This document shows, one piece after another, positions 5,775 through 11,996 of a stretch of DNA of 11,996 bases (position 1 is the stretch's first letter; every line of letters begins with the position of its first letter). The DNA is from Nitriliruptoraceae bacterium (lineage in GTDB: Bacteria > Actinomycetota > Nitriliruptoria > Nitriliruptorales > Nitriliruptoraceae). The notes beneath the pieces were generated by a model. The model did no database searches and had not been told where the DNA came from. It saw only the letters and a list, made by a program, of their open reading frames with translations. Where the stretch lies: assembly GCA_007121975.1 (NCBI GenBank), contig SKJO01000171.1:1-11996 (forward strand), given 5' to 3'. A program made the position numbers and the translations under genes.

Positions 5775-6781
5775 CAGCCCCGTGCGCGGTAGGCGGCGGC
5801 CAGCGGCCACAGGGTGGCCTCGGCCTGCTCGCGGCCCAGCGACAGCGGCTGGATGACCGGGACCGTGACCCCGGCCTCGACATAGGCGGCGACCTTGTCG
5901 GCGACCTGCTCGGCGGTGCCGAGGCAGAACAGCTCGTCGACCAGGTCATCGCTGAGCGCCGCGGCCATCGCCGCGCGGTCCCCGGCCGCGTCCAGCACCC
6001 CCTGTGCCTCGGCCTCGTAGCCCATCCAGCGGTAGAAGCGGTTGTAGACGCTGGTCGCGAGGTAGGGCGCGAACACGGCCTTGACCAGCTGTCGGGCGGC
6101 GGGCACGTCGTCGGTGACCGCGCAGAACAGCCGGGCGACCACCGCGAAGTCCTGTTCCAGCACGCCGCCGGCCCCCTCGGTGACCTGGGCGAGCACCTGG
6201 GGCACGTGCCGGGGTGCGAGCTGGTTGAGGCAGACGCCGTCGACGCCGAGTTCCCCGACCATCCGACACGAGCGCGGGTTGAGTGCCCCGAGCACCAGCG
6301 GCACCCGCCCGCCTGGGGGGGTGGCGTGCGGCTTGTACCCGTCGATCCGGACCACCTCGCCCGCGAAGTTGGCGCGCTGGCCGGCGAGCAGGGGCTGCAG
6401 CGCGGCCACGGTCTCGCGCACCGTGGTCAGTGGCCGGTCGAAGGCCTGGCCGGCCCAGCGACCGACGATGACCTCCGAGGACGCGCCGATGCCCAGCGTG
6501 AAGCGACCACCGGACAGCTCCGCCAGCGACACCGCGCTCATCCCCAGCACCATCGGGGTGCGGGTCTGGGCCGGGACCACCGCCACGCCGAGGTCGAGAT
6601 CGGTGTGCACGGCCAGCGCCCCGAGCGTCGTGAACGCGTCGGGACCGTTGACCTCGGCGGCCCACACCGCGGTATAGCCGTGGTCCCGGGCCTCACCGGC
6701 CAGGTCGATCGCGGCGCGTGCGTCGACGCCGGTCAGCGGCAGGCTCAGGGCCAGGGGCGGGAACGGTGCCGGGACGCTCAC
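5774..6781 (-). CDS. Luciferase-like (LLM class) flavin/F420-dependent oxidoreductase
   Basis: A 335-residue TIM-barrel oxidoreductase of the bacterial luciferase superfamily. Typical segments in order are LALSLPL near the N-terminus, AIDLAGEARDHGYTAVWAAE, DAFTTLGALAVHTDLDLGVAVVP, RTPMVLGMSAVSLAELSGGRFTLGIG, and RETVAALQPLL; the C-terminal FCLGTAEQVADKVAAYVEAGV is also standard. In actinobacteria most members of this shape use the deazaflavin F420 rather than FMN, but the cofactor cannot be fixed from sequence alone and the substrate is unknown. The start was placed at GTG 6781 because GGAG (complement of 6788-6791) is 6 bases upstream and the fold begins there; the 33-residue extension from the ATG at 6880 is Pro/Ser-rich and unsupported. 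It converges with the transglutaminase gene and is divergent from the PilZ gene. Confidence 0.88.
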   Translation of the reverse strand: MSVPAPFPPLALSLPLTGVDARAAIDLAGEARDHGYTAVWAAEVNGPDAFTTLGALAVHTDLDLGVAVVPAQTRTPMVLGMSAVSLAELSGGRFTLGIGASSEVIVGRWAGQAFDRPLTTVRETVAALQPLLAGQRANFAGEVVRIDGYKPHATPPGGRVPLVLGALNPRSCRMVGELGVDGVCLNQLAPRHVPQVLAQVTEGAGGVLEQDFAVVARLFCAVTDDVPAARQLVKAVFAPYLATSVYNRFYRWMGYEAEAQGVLDAAGDRAAMAAALSDDLVDELFCLGTAEQVADKVAAYVEAGVTVPVIQPLSLGREQAEATLWPLAAAYRARG

Positions 6782-6861
6782 GACGGACTCCAGCGGTGGG
6801 GGTGCGGCGGGACGGGTGACGGGCAGCGTAGGCTTGGACGGCCGGGGATCCTCGTTCGATC

Positions 6862-6877
6862 CCGAGGAACCCCTCGG
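6862..6877 (+). promoter_or_regulatory. Short perfect hairpin in the leader of the PilZ gene
   Basis: CCGAGG (6862-6867) and CCTCGG (6872-6877) form a 6-bp GC-rich stem with the loop AACC, 9 bases before the Shine-Dalgarno GGAGGAG (6887-6893). An alternative pairing, TCCTCG (6850-6855) with CGAGGA (6863-6868), uses the same strand, so two mutually exclusive stems are possible. No clear promoter is assigned in the 117-bp divergent region (6782-6898). TAGGCT (plus, 6829-6834) and TACGCT (minus, 6825-6830) are possible overlapping -10 boxes without convincing -35 elements. Confidence 0.3.
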
Positions 6878-6898
6878 CACGACACCGGAGGAGCACGG

Positions 6899-7630
6899 GT
6901 GCGAGAGCGGCGCAGGCGCCAGGAGGACCCCGCCGATGCGCGGCTCGGGGCCTGGTTGCCGGCGCCGGGCACGGTGGTCACCGTCGGCGGCGAGCCGTGG
7001 TCGCGGACCTGGGCCTCACGGGTGGAGCACCGCGAGGGCAACGCCGTGATCGTGGTGGCACCGACCCGACCCCGCGGCGAGCCGATCGACGCCGAGCCGG
7101 GCACGCCGATCGTGCTGGGCTGGGCAACCGACCAGGGCTACCTCGAGGCCGAAGGGGTGCTGACCGGCACCGCGGTCGACGTGGTGCTGACCTGGGAGGT
7201 CGACGCCAGCAAGGTGCGCCGACAGCAGCGCCGCCGGGCGTTCCGCCTGCCGGTCGCGCTGCCGGTCGCGGTCGCTCCGCGCGTGACGCCGTCGGGACCG
7301 GTGCCGGTGCCTCGAGGACCGGTGCAGGGCGAGACGCTCGACGTCAGTGAGGTCGGCATCCGCTGCCTGCTGCCCCGGTCCGAGGCTCCCGAGGTCGGTG
7401 ACCGCGCCGAGTTGAGCGTGGGCATCCCCGACGAACCACCCCTGCTCACGGTCGTCGAGGTGGTGTGGCGCCGCCGCCACGACGCCGAGTTCGAGGAGTT
7501 CGGGCTCACCTTCGTCGACGACGATGCCGAACGTGCCGAGCGGCTGCGCCGGTTCGTGTTCGCCGAGCAGCTCGAGCGGCGCGCCGGTCGTGGCCGCGCC
7601 TACTCCGCCCGCCGCGATCAGCGCGACTGA
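6899..7630 (+). CDS. PilZ domain protein, probable c-di-GMP receptor
   Basis: A 243-residue cytoplasmic protein with the two-part layout of YcgR-like c-di-GMP receptors: an N-terminal beta-rich domain (about residues 18-100, starting PAPGTVVTVGGEPW) and a C-terminal PilZ domain. The c-di-GMP binding signature is complete: an arginine cluster with RxxxR at R112-R116 (RRAFR), then DxSxxG at 148-153 (DVSEVG), and later LSVGIPDEPPLLTVVEVVWR and FEEFGLTF. PilZ proteins change partner interactions on binding c-di-GMP, controlling motility, polysaccharide export or other outputs. The target here is unknown, and no flagellar or synthase gene is nearby. The start is GTG 6899, with GGAGGAG (6887-6893) 5 bases upstream; the open frame continues upstream but only as a shadow of the oxidoreductase. 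The N-terminus is strongly basic (RERRRRQ), and the C-terminus is Arg-rich. Confidence 0.87.
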   Translation: MRERRRRQEDPADARLGAWLPAPGTVVTVGGEPWSRTWASRVEHREGNAVIVVAPTRPRGEPIDAEPGTPIVLGWATDQGYLEAEGVLTGTAVDVVLTWEVDASKVRRQQRRRAFRLPVALPVAVAPRVTPSGPVPVPRGPVQGETLDVSEVGIRCLLPRSEAPEVGDRAELSVGIPDEPPLLTVVEVVWRRRHDAEFEEFGLTFVDDDAERAERLRRFVFAEQLERRAGRGRAYSARRDQRD

Positions 7631-7640
7631 CCTGCGGGCG

Positions 7641-7687
7641 GGTCGGATCGGGTCGGGGTCGGATCGGGTCGGGTCGGATCGGGTCGG
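7641..7687 (+). repeat. Three-copy 16-bp G-rich tandem repeat (potential G-quadruplex)
   Basis: GGTCGGATCGGGTCGG occurs at 7641-7656, 7657-7672 and 7672-7687, a period of 16 then 15 bases. From 7637 to 7694 there are many runs of three or more G separated by 2-7 bases, which meets the common G3+N1-7 rule for G-quadruplex formation on the plus strand. The array starts 11 bases after the PilZ stop and ends just before the -35 box of the suf promoter. It could act on suf transcription or on 3' end formation of the PilZ mRNA, or be a neutral slippage product. Confidence 0.85.
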
Positions 7688-7688
7688 G

Positions 7689-7717
7689 TTGCGGGATCGA
7701 CGGTGGGCCCGTAATAT
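7689..7717 (+). promoter_or_regulatory. Promoter of the suf operon
   Basis: TTGCGG (7689-7694) and TAATAT (7712-7717) form a -35/-10 pair with the ideal 17-base spacer. The TAATAT stands out because the surrounding DNA is so GC-rich. The predicted transcription start is about 7724, inside the adjacent inverted repeat, giving a leader of some 28 bases before the sufR start codon. Confidence 0.75.
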
Positions 7718-7736
7718 CTCAACCCAAAGGTTGAGA
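7717..7736. promoter_or_regulatory. SufR operator
   Basis: TCTCAACC (7717-7724) and GGTTGAGA (7729-7736) are a perfect 8-bp inverted repeat with the spacer CAAA. It contains CAAC (7720-7723), six bases, GTTG (7730-7733), which is the CAAC-N6-GTTG core reported for cyanobacterial SufR. It begins at the last base of the -10 box and covers the predicted transcription start, a position suited to repression. With sufR as first gene, this predicts negative autoregulation of the whole operon. The match to this family's site is strong, but no binding has been shown for this organism. Confidence 0.8.
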
Positions 7737-7751
7737 AAACCAGGGAGGCCG

Positions 7752-8546
7752 ATGGTGACCGCGACCCGCGATCAGGAGCAGACCGGCACGCCGGTCGCGC
7801 CGTCGCTGGTCGCCCTGCTCGGTGAGCAGCGTGCCGAGCTCGTTCAGCAGCTGCGCCGTCGGGAGCACGCCACCGTGGCCGAGCTCGCCACCCACCTCGG
7901 CATCTCCGAGGTCGCGACCCGCCGCCACCTCGGCGTCCTGATCGACGACGGGCTGGTGACCACGCGCACGGTGGCGCAGGGCCGGGGTCGACCCGCCGCG
8001 CACTACCTGCTCACCGACGCCGCCGGCGCCCTGTTCCCGCAGCGCTACGATGCCCTCGCGGCCGAGATGCTGGCGTTCCTGACCGACGCCCATGGCCGTG
8101 ACGGACTCCGCTCGTTCCTGCGGTGGCGGATGCAGCGCGAGGTCGAGGCCTTGCGCGACGCGGTCACCGCAGAGCAGCTCCACGACCGGGTCGCGCAGCT
8201 GGCGGCGGCACTGACCGACGCCGGCTTCGACGCGACCGTCGCTTCCGACGGCGAGGGCTTCGCGCTCCGCCAGCAGCACTGCACCATCGAGGGCATCGCC
8301 CGCGAGCACCCCGAGGTCTGCGCCTATGAAGCGGCGTCGTTCTCGACCGTGCTCGGACGCGATGTCGTGCTCTCCCGGCGTGAGACGCTCGCCGAGGGCG
8401 GGCACGCCTGCGTCTGCCACATCCGTGCCCGCACCTCGGCCACCTTCGACCCGAGTACCACCCCCTCCGACCCGAGTACCACCACGGCCACGAACCCGAC
8501 GGCCGCGAGCCCGAGTTCCCCGCCCCCGCAAGGAGTCCACCAGTGA
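7752..8546 (+). CDS. sufR: SufR-type iron-sulfur cluster-binding transcriptional repressor
   Basis: A 264-residue DNA-binding repressor that senses Fe-S cluster status and controls the suf genes that follow. The N-terminal winged helix-turn-helix spans about residues 22-85 (VAELATHLGISEVATRRHLGVL, then GRGRPAAHYLLT). The C-terminal sensor has four candidate ligand cysteines: C177 and C190 (C-x12-C), then C220 and C222 (CVC) in GGHACVCHI. The start is ATG 7752, following AGGGAGG (7742-7748) with a short 3-base gap; the in-frame GTG at 7755 is a possible alternative with better spacing. After the sensor comes a low-complexity tail of about 36 residues rich in Pro, Ser and Thr, partly made of a DNA repeat. 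The TGA stop overlaps the sufB GTG start. When the cluster is loaded, SufR is expected to bind the operator at 7717-7736. Confidence 0.9.
   Translation: MVTATRDQEQTGTPVAPSLVALLGEQRAELVQQLRRREHATVAELATHLGISEVATRRHLGVLIDDGLVTTRTVAQGRGRPAAHYLLTDAAGALFPQRYDALAAEMLAFLTDAHGRDGLRSFLRWRMQREVEALRDAVTAEQLHDRVAQLAAALTDAGFDATVASDGEGFALRQQHCTIEGIAREHPEVCAYEAASFSTVLGRDVVLSRRETLAEGGHACVCHIRARTSATFDPSTTPSDPSTTTATNPTAASPSSPPPQGVHQ
8447..8483 (+). repeat. Short direct repeat encoding the SufR C-terminal tail
   Basis: CGACCCGAGTACCACC occurs at 8447-8462 and 8468-8483, separated by 5 bases. The 21-base period equals 7 codons, so the reading frame is kept, and the copies encode DPSTT twice. Related degenerate units (ACGAACCCGACGGCC, GCGAGCCCGAGTTCC) follow, suggesting the tail grew by in-frame duplication. 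Confidence 0.8.
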
Positions 8547-10000
8547 GCCAGACCGAGATCGCCCTGCCAGAGGTCAGCGAAGCCCGGGCCAACCAGGACA
8601 AGGTCGCCCAGGACCTCGCGGACTACAAGTTCGGCTGGTCGGACAGCGACGAGGGCTATGCCTTCACCTCCGGCCGCGGCCTGACTCGCGAGACCGTCGC
8701 TGCCATCAGCGAGCGCAAGGGCGAGCCCGCCTGGATGCGCGACCTGCGGCTGCGCGCGTTCGCCGCGTACGAGCGCCGGCCGATGCCCAACTGGGGCGGC
8801 CCGGCGCTGGCCGACATCAAGTTCGACGACATCTTCTACTACGTGGAGGCGTCCGAGGGGCAGGCGGACTCGTGGGAGACGCTGCCGCCCGAGATCCTCG
8901 AGACCTACGAGAAGCTCGGCATCCCCCAGGCTGAGCGTGAGCGCCTGATCGCCGGGGTCGCCGCGCAGTACGAGTCGACCGTGCTCTACCACAAGGTGCG
9001 TGAGGACCTCGAGCAGGAGGGGGTGATCTTCCTCGACACCGACGCGGGGCTCGCCGAGCACGAGGACATCTTCCGCAAGCACTTCGCGACCGTCATCCCG
9101 CCCAACGACAACAAGTTCGCCGCGCTCAACACCGCGGTGTGGTCGGGTGGCTCGTTCATCGTGATCCCCGAGGGGGTCAAGGTCGACATCCCCCTGCAGG
9201 CCTACTTCCGCATCAACAAGCAGAACATGGGCCAGTTCGAGCGCACGCTGATCATCGCGGAGCCCGGGTCCTACGTGCACTACGTCGAGGGCTGCACCGC
9301 ACCGATCTACTCCTCGGACTCGCTGCACTCCGCGGTCGTCGAGATCATCGTCAAGGAGGGCGCCCGGGTCCGTTACACGACCATCCAGAACTGGTCGAAC
9401 AACGTCTACAACCTGGTGACCAAGCGGGCCACCGCGGGCAAGAACGCCACCATGGAGTGGATCGACGGCAACATCGGTTCGAAGCTGACCATGAAGTACC
9501 CGGCGGTGTGGCTCACCGGCGAAGGCGCCAAGGGCGAGGTGCTCTCGGTCGCCTACGCCAACGACGGCCAGCACCAGGACGCCGGCGCCAAGATGGTCCA
9601 CGCCGCGCCCTACACGACCTCCAACATCCTGTCCAAGTCGATCTCCAAGGGTGAGGGCCGCACCTCCTACCGCGGGCTGGTCGCCATCCACGAAGGCGCC
9701 CACCACTCCCGCGCGGCGGTCAAGTGCGACGCGCTGATGCTCGACGACACCTCCCGGTCGGACACCTACCCGTACATGGAGATCGAGCAGGACGACGCCA
9801 CCATCGAGCACGAGGCGACCGTCTCCAAGCTCTCGGATGACCAGCTGTTCTACATGCAGCAGCGGGGCATCGAAGAGGACGAGGCCACCGCCATGATCGT
9901 GCGCGGCTTCATCGAGCCCATCGCCCGCGAGCTGCCGATGGAGTACGCCGTCGAGCTCAACCGGCTCATGGCCATCGAGATGGAGGGCGCGATCGGCTGA
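8543..10000 (+). CDS. sufB: Fe-S cluster scaffold protein SufB
   Basis: A 485-residue protein, full length for SufB. With SufC and SufD it forms the cytoplasmic scaffold on which iron-sulfur clusters are built before transfer to target proteins. Family hallmarks include ADYKFGWSDSDEGY near the N-terminus, FDDIFYY, QYESTVLYHKV, FIVIPEGVKVDIPLQAYFRIN, and GSKLTMKYPAVWL. The two cysteines corresponding to E. coli SufB C254 and C405 are present as C251 (VEGCTAP) and C395 (AVKCDALM), followed by the beta-helix end DATIEHEATVSKLSDDQLFYM. No intein interrupts the gene, unlike sufB in several mycobacteria. The GTG start at 8543 overlaps the sufR stop as GTGA, with AAGGAG (8530-8535) 7 bases upstream, indicating coupled translation with sufR. 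Confidence 0.98.
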   Translation: MSQTEIALPEVSEARANQDKVAQDLADYKFGWSDSDEGYAFTSGRGLTRETVAAISERKGEPAWMRDLRLRAFAAYERRPMPNWGGPALADIKFDDIFYYVEASEGQADSWETLPPEILETYEKLGIPQAERERLIAGVAAQYESTVLYHKVREDLEQEGVIFLDTDAGLAEHEDIFRKHFATVIPPNDNKFAALNTAVWSGGSFIVIPEGVKVDIPLQAYFRINKQNMGQFERTLIIAEPGSYVHYVEGCTAPIYSSDSLHSAVVEIIVKEGARVRYTTIQNWSNNVYNLVTKRATAGKNATMEWIDGNIGSKLTMKYPAVWLTGEGAKGEVLSVAYANDGQHQDAGAKMVHAAPYTTSNILSKSISKGEGRTSYRGLVAIHEGAHHSRAAVKCDALMLDDTSRSDTYPYMEIEQDDATIEHEATVSKLSDDQLFYMQQRGIEEDEATAMIVRGFIEPIARELPMEYAVELNRLMAIEMEGAIG

Positions 10001-10016
10001 CGCTCCCGCCAAGCTC

Positions 10017-10046
10017 GTCGCGCCCCGCCGAGCCGCGGGGCGCGAC
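10017..10046 (+). terminator. Strong intercistronic hairpin between sufB and sufD
   Basis: GTCGCGCCCCG (10017-10027) and CGGGGCGCGAC (10036-10046) are perfectly complementary, an 11-bp stem almost entirely of G-C pairs with an 8-base loop, starting 16 bases after the sufB stop. A second, imperfect stem (GGGGCCTGG 10054-10062 with CCAACCCCT 10070-10078) follows. There is no T-run, so full intrinsic termination is not expected. Partial termination, or 3' end protection giving more SufB than SufD, is plausible. This 116-bp gap is the longest inside the operon. Confidence 0.5.
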
Positions 10047-10116
10047 CAGCGCCGGGGCCTGGTTCGATCCCAACCCCTGAAGCCACCACCCGTCACCCAG
10101 CCACAGGACCCCTCCC

Positions 10117-11499
10117 GTGACCCTCGACGCCCTCACCGACGCCGGCCTCGTTGCCCTCAGCGACGTGGCCGGTGACCCGACCTGGCTGCGTGAGCAGCGC
10201 CTGAGCGCCCTCGCGCGTACCCGTGACCAGGCCTGGCCCGACAGCCGCCGTGACGAGTTCTGGCGCTCGACGCCGTTCACCAAGCGCTTCGACGTCCACG
10301 TACCGATCGTGGGCGCCGAGGCCCAGAGCAACGAGCCCGCCACCCCACCCGCGTCCGTGGTCGAGGACCTCGAGGTCGAGGCGGCGCTCGCCCGGGTGGT
10401 CGACGGCCGGCTCGTCGAGGTGCTGCTGCCCGCGGCGATGCACGCGGCGGGGGTGATCGTCACCGACCTGGCCACCGCGGCCCGCGACCACGAGGATCTG
10501 GTCCGGCCCCACCTCGGAGCGCTGACCACCTCCGGGTCGGGCAGCGGCGCCGACGACGACCGCACCATCACCGTCAGCGACGCCGCCTGGACCGGCGGCG
10601 TGTTCGTGCACGTGCCGGCCGAGGTGGAGCTCAGCGCCCCGATCTCGGTCCATGTGCACGCCACCGCCCCGGGTGCGCACCTGCCCCGGGTGCTCGCCGT
10701 CATCGGCCACCACGCATCCGCGTCGCTGTACCTCGAGCACACCTCCTCGGGCATCGACCACCCGACCCTGGTCAACGAGGTCGTCGAGATCGTCGCCCAG
10801 GACGCGTCCCGCGTGCAGGTGGCCTCGTTGCAGGAGTGGGGCGACGAGGTCGCGCACCTGTCGCTGCAGAAGGCCGCGGTGCACCGCGACGCCGAGGTCG
10901 CCCACCTGTCGGTGACCACCGGCGGCGCCACCGTACGGCTGCGGCCCGAGTTCGACCTGCTCGGTCCGGGCGGTCGCGTGCGGCCGCTGGGCATCTACTT
11001 CGCCGACGAGGGCCAATGGTTCGACCTGCAGCCCTACGTGCGCCACCTCGCGCCGCGGGCCTCCTCCGACGTGCTGTTCAAGGGCGCCCTGCAGGGCCGC
11101 AGCCGCACCGTGTTCCGCGGCAACGTGTTCGTGCACCGCGACGCGGTGGGCACCGACACCGACGAGAACAACCGCACCCTGATCCTCACCGAGGGCGCCC
11201 GTGCGGACGCCACCCCCTTCCTCGAGATCGAGTGCTCGGACATCACCGCCGGGCACGGCTCGGCGACCGGCCAGATCGACGCGCGCTACCTGTACTACCT
11301 GCAGTCGCGCGGGATCCGCCGGGCTGACGCGCTGCGCCTGATCGTGCACGGCTTCTTCCGCGAGGTGCTCAGCGAGATCGACCTGCCCGGCATCGAGGCC
11401 CGCGCCGCCGCACACATCGAGCGCGAGATCGCCAACGCCGACCTCGAGGCCATCACCATCGACGACGCCGCCCTGCGCGAGCGCGACGAGGAGGAGTGA
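10117..11499 (+). CDS. sufD: Fe-S cluster assembly protein SufD
   Basis: A 460-residue paralogue of SufB and part of the SufBCD scaffold complex in the cytoplasm. The N-terminal helical region begins MTLDALTDAGLVALSD, with WLREQRLSALARTRDQAWPDSRRDEFW matching the SufD entry segment. The parallel beta-helix core carries NEVVEIVAQDASRVQVASLQEW, LFKGALQGRSRTVFRGNVFV and DTDENNRTLILTEGARADATPFLEIE. The histidine matching E. coli SufD H360 is H380 (AGHGSATGQID), and the C-terminal RGIRRADALRLIVHGFFREVL is typical of the SufB/SufD family. An acidic Gly/Ser segment (SGSGSGADDD) lies near residue 140 as a surface loop. The start is GTG 10117, with AGGA (10105-10108) 8 bases upstream. The stop is immediately followed by the Rieske ferredoxin gene. 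Confidence 0.95.
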   Translation: MTLDALTDAGLVALSDVAGDPTWLREQRLSALARTRDQAWPDSRRDEFWRSTPFTKRFDVHVPIVGAEAQSNEPATPPASVVEDLEVEAALARVVDGRLVEVLLPAAMHAAGVIVTDLATAARDHEDLVRPHLGALTTSGSGSGADDDRTITVSDAAWTGGVFVHVPAEVELSAPISVHVHATAPGAHLPRVLAVIGHHASASLYLEHTSSGIDHPTLVNEVVEIVAQDASRVQVASLQEWGDEVAHLSLQKAAVHRDAEVAHLSVTTGGATVRLRPEFDLLGPGGRVRPLGIYFADEGQWFDLQPYVRHLAPRASSDVLFKGALQGRSRTVFRGNVFVHRDAVGTDTDENNRTLILTEGARADATPFLEIECSDITAGHGSATGQIDARYLYYLQSRGIRRADALRLIVHGFFREVLSEIDLPGIEARAAAHIEREIANADLEAITIDDAALRERDEEE

Positions 11500-11504
11500 A
11501 CACC

Positions 11505-11852
11505 GTGCCCCCGACCGATGTCACCGCCCTCGACGACCTCGAGCCCGGTGTTCCCCACCGCGTGGACGTGGATGGCGTGCCGGTGTGCCTGGTCCGCGTC
11601 GACGACACCACCGTCAAGGCCGTGCACGACACCTGCTCACACCAGGAATGGTCCCTGGCCGACGGCGGGTTGGTGTTCGGCAACGGCGTCGAGTGCAGCC
11701 TGCACGGCTCGACCTTCGACCTGGATTCCGGCGCGCCCGAGTCGCTGCCGGCGGTGCGGGCCGTGCCGGTCTTCCCGGTCACCGTCACCGACGGCCGGGT
11801 CCTCATCGACGTCACCGCCCCCACCAACGATGCGCCGTTCCCCGAGCACTGA
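11505..11852 (+). CDS. Rieske [2Fe-2S] ferredoxin of the suf operon
   Basis: A 115-residue soluble Rieske-type ferredoxin, like the ferredoxin components of non-haem dioxygenases. The cluster-binding motifs are complete: C44-S-H46 (DTCSHQEWSL) and C64-S-L-H67 (ECSLHGSTFDL), with 17 residues between the two motifs. Such a protein carries single electrons. In many actinobacterial suf operons a gene like this sits between sufD and sufC, so a role in supplying electrons for cluster assembly or as a cluster carrier is possible but unproven. Two starts are possible. I chose GTG 11505 because the GAGGAG run ending at 11496 is 8 bases upstream. The GTG at 11496, overlapping the sufD stop as GTGA, would add three residues but would leave the Shine-Dalgarno almost touching the start. 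Confidence 0.88.
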   Translation: MPPTDVTALDDLEPGVPHRVDVDGVPVCLVRVDDTTVKAVHDTCSHQEWSLADGGLVFGNGVECSLHGSTFDLDSGAPESLPAVRAVPVFPVTVTDGRVLIDVTAPTNDAPFPEH

Positions 11853-11884
11853 ACCCTCCCACCCGCCCCGGAGATCCCCACACC

Positions 11885-11996
11885 ATGGCTGACCTCGAGA
11901 TCCGCGACCTGACCGTCGAAGCCGACGGCACCGAGATCCTGCGTGGCGTCACGCTCGACCTCGACCTCGGCCGCACCATCGCCCTGATGGGCCCCA
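11885..11996 (+). CDS. sufC: Fe-S assembly ATPase SufC, N-terminal part (truncated at the window end)
   Basis: Thirty-seven codons of an ABC-type ATPase are visible before the window ends. MADLEIRDLTVEADGTEILRGVTLDLDLGRTIALMGP is the first beta-sheet of an ABC nucleotide-binding domain, with ALMGP leading into the Walker A loop, which is cut off. SufC hydrolyses ATP to drive conformational change in the SufB-SufD scaffold. Its position right after sufB, sufD and the Rieske gene supports the assignment over other ABC ATPases. The ATG at 11885 is preceded by GGAG (11870-11873) at a somewhat long distance of 11 bases, 32 bases after the Rieske stop. Walker B and signature motifs cannot be checked here. 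Confidence 0.9.
   Translation, partial: MADLEIRDLTVEADGTEILRGVTLDLDLGRTIALMGP

Noticed and set aside
7641..7687. CRISPR-like array.
   Set aside because: The 16-base repeats are contiguous with no spacers and no cas genes; this is a simple tandem repeat.
8543..10000. Possible intein in SufB, common in mycobacterial homologues.
   Set aside because: Length (485 residues) and continuous family motifs show that there is no insertion.
10003..10087. A tRNA gene in the sufB-sufD gap, suggested by GGTTCGATCCC followed by CCA about 15 bases later.
   Set aside because: No matching 5' acceptor strand, D-arm or anticodon stem can be drawn upstream; the region is instead occupied by an 11-bp hairpin, and the T-stem itself pairs poorly.
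8324..10096. A 590-codon minus-strand open frame opposite sufB.
   Set aside because: sufB is unmistakable on the plus strand; the antisense frame has shadow composition and no ribosome binding site or domain.
10093..11415. A 440-codon minus-strand open frame opposite sufD.
   Set aside because: It is an antisense shadow of a well-recognised gene, with the same biased composition as the other shadows.

Overview
This GC-rich window (third codon positions almost all G or C, frequent GTG starts) looks like a chromosomal segment of an actinobacterium. Supporting signs are the mycobacterial/streptomycete-type cassette of circularly permuted ATP-grasp, alpha-E and transglutaminase-like genes, a luciferase-like (probably F420-linked) oxidoreductase, and a suf operon in actinobacterial order that opens with a SufR repressor and carries a Rieske ferredoxin between sufD and sufC. 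I cannot name the genus. I see no mobile element, CRISPR array or complete RNA gene; it reads as ordinary backbone.

Left part (1-2222): the tail of a probable RecD2-type helicase overlaps a SAM-dependent methyltransferase (218-934). This converges on an SDR oxidoreductase (966-1838, minus) across a perfect 18-bp tandem duplication. The SDR lacks the usual catalytic tyrosine, and upstream of it lie three copies of CGGAACGGA in alternating orientation, a candidate operator. An unrecognised 83-residue protein (1971-2222, minus) follows.

Middle (2349-5767): a three-gene operon encodes an ATP-grasp protein (apparently leaderless), an alpha-E protein and a transglutaminase-like cysteine protease. 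This set is widely conserved and predicted to make or modify peptides, but to my knowledge its substrate is unknown. The operon converges, with a 6-bp gap, on a luciferase-like oxidoreductase (5774-6781, minus), which is divergent from a PilZ c-di-GMP receptor (6899-7630).

Right part (7631-11996): a three-copy G-rich repeat abuts a clear promoter (TTGCGG, 17 nt, TAATAT). A perfect inverted repeat with the CAAC-N6-GTTG SufR operator core covers the predicted transcription start. Then come sufR, sufB, sufD, a Rieske ferredoxin and the first 112 bases of sufC. The layout predicts autoregulation: cluster-loaded SufR shuts off the Fe-S assembly operon. A strong hairpin in the 116-bp sufB-sufD gap may tune the SufB:SufD ratio.

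The least described elements are the ATP-grasp/alpha-E/transglutaminase cassette, the 83-residue orphan next to it, the tyrosine-less SDR with its operator-like array, and the G-rich repeat at the suf promoter. None amounts to a demonstrated new system.
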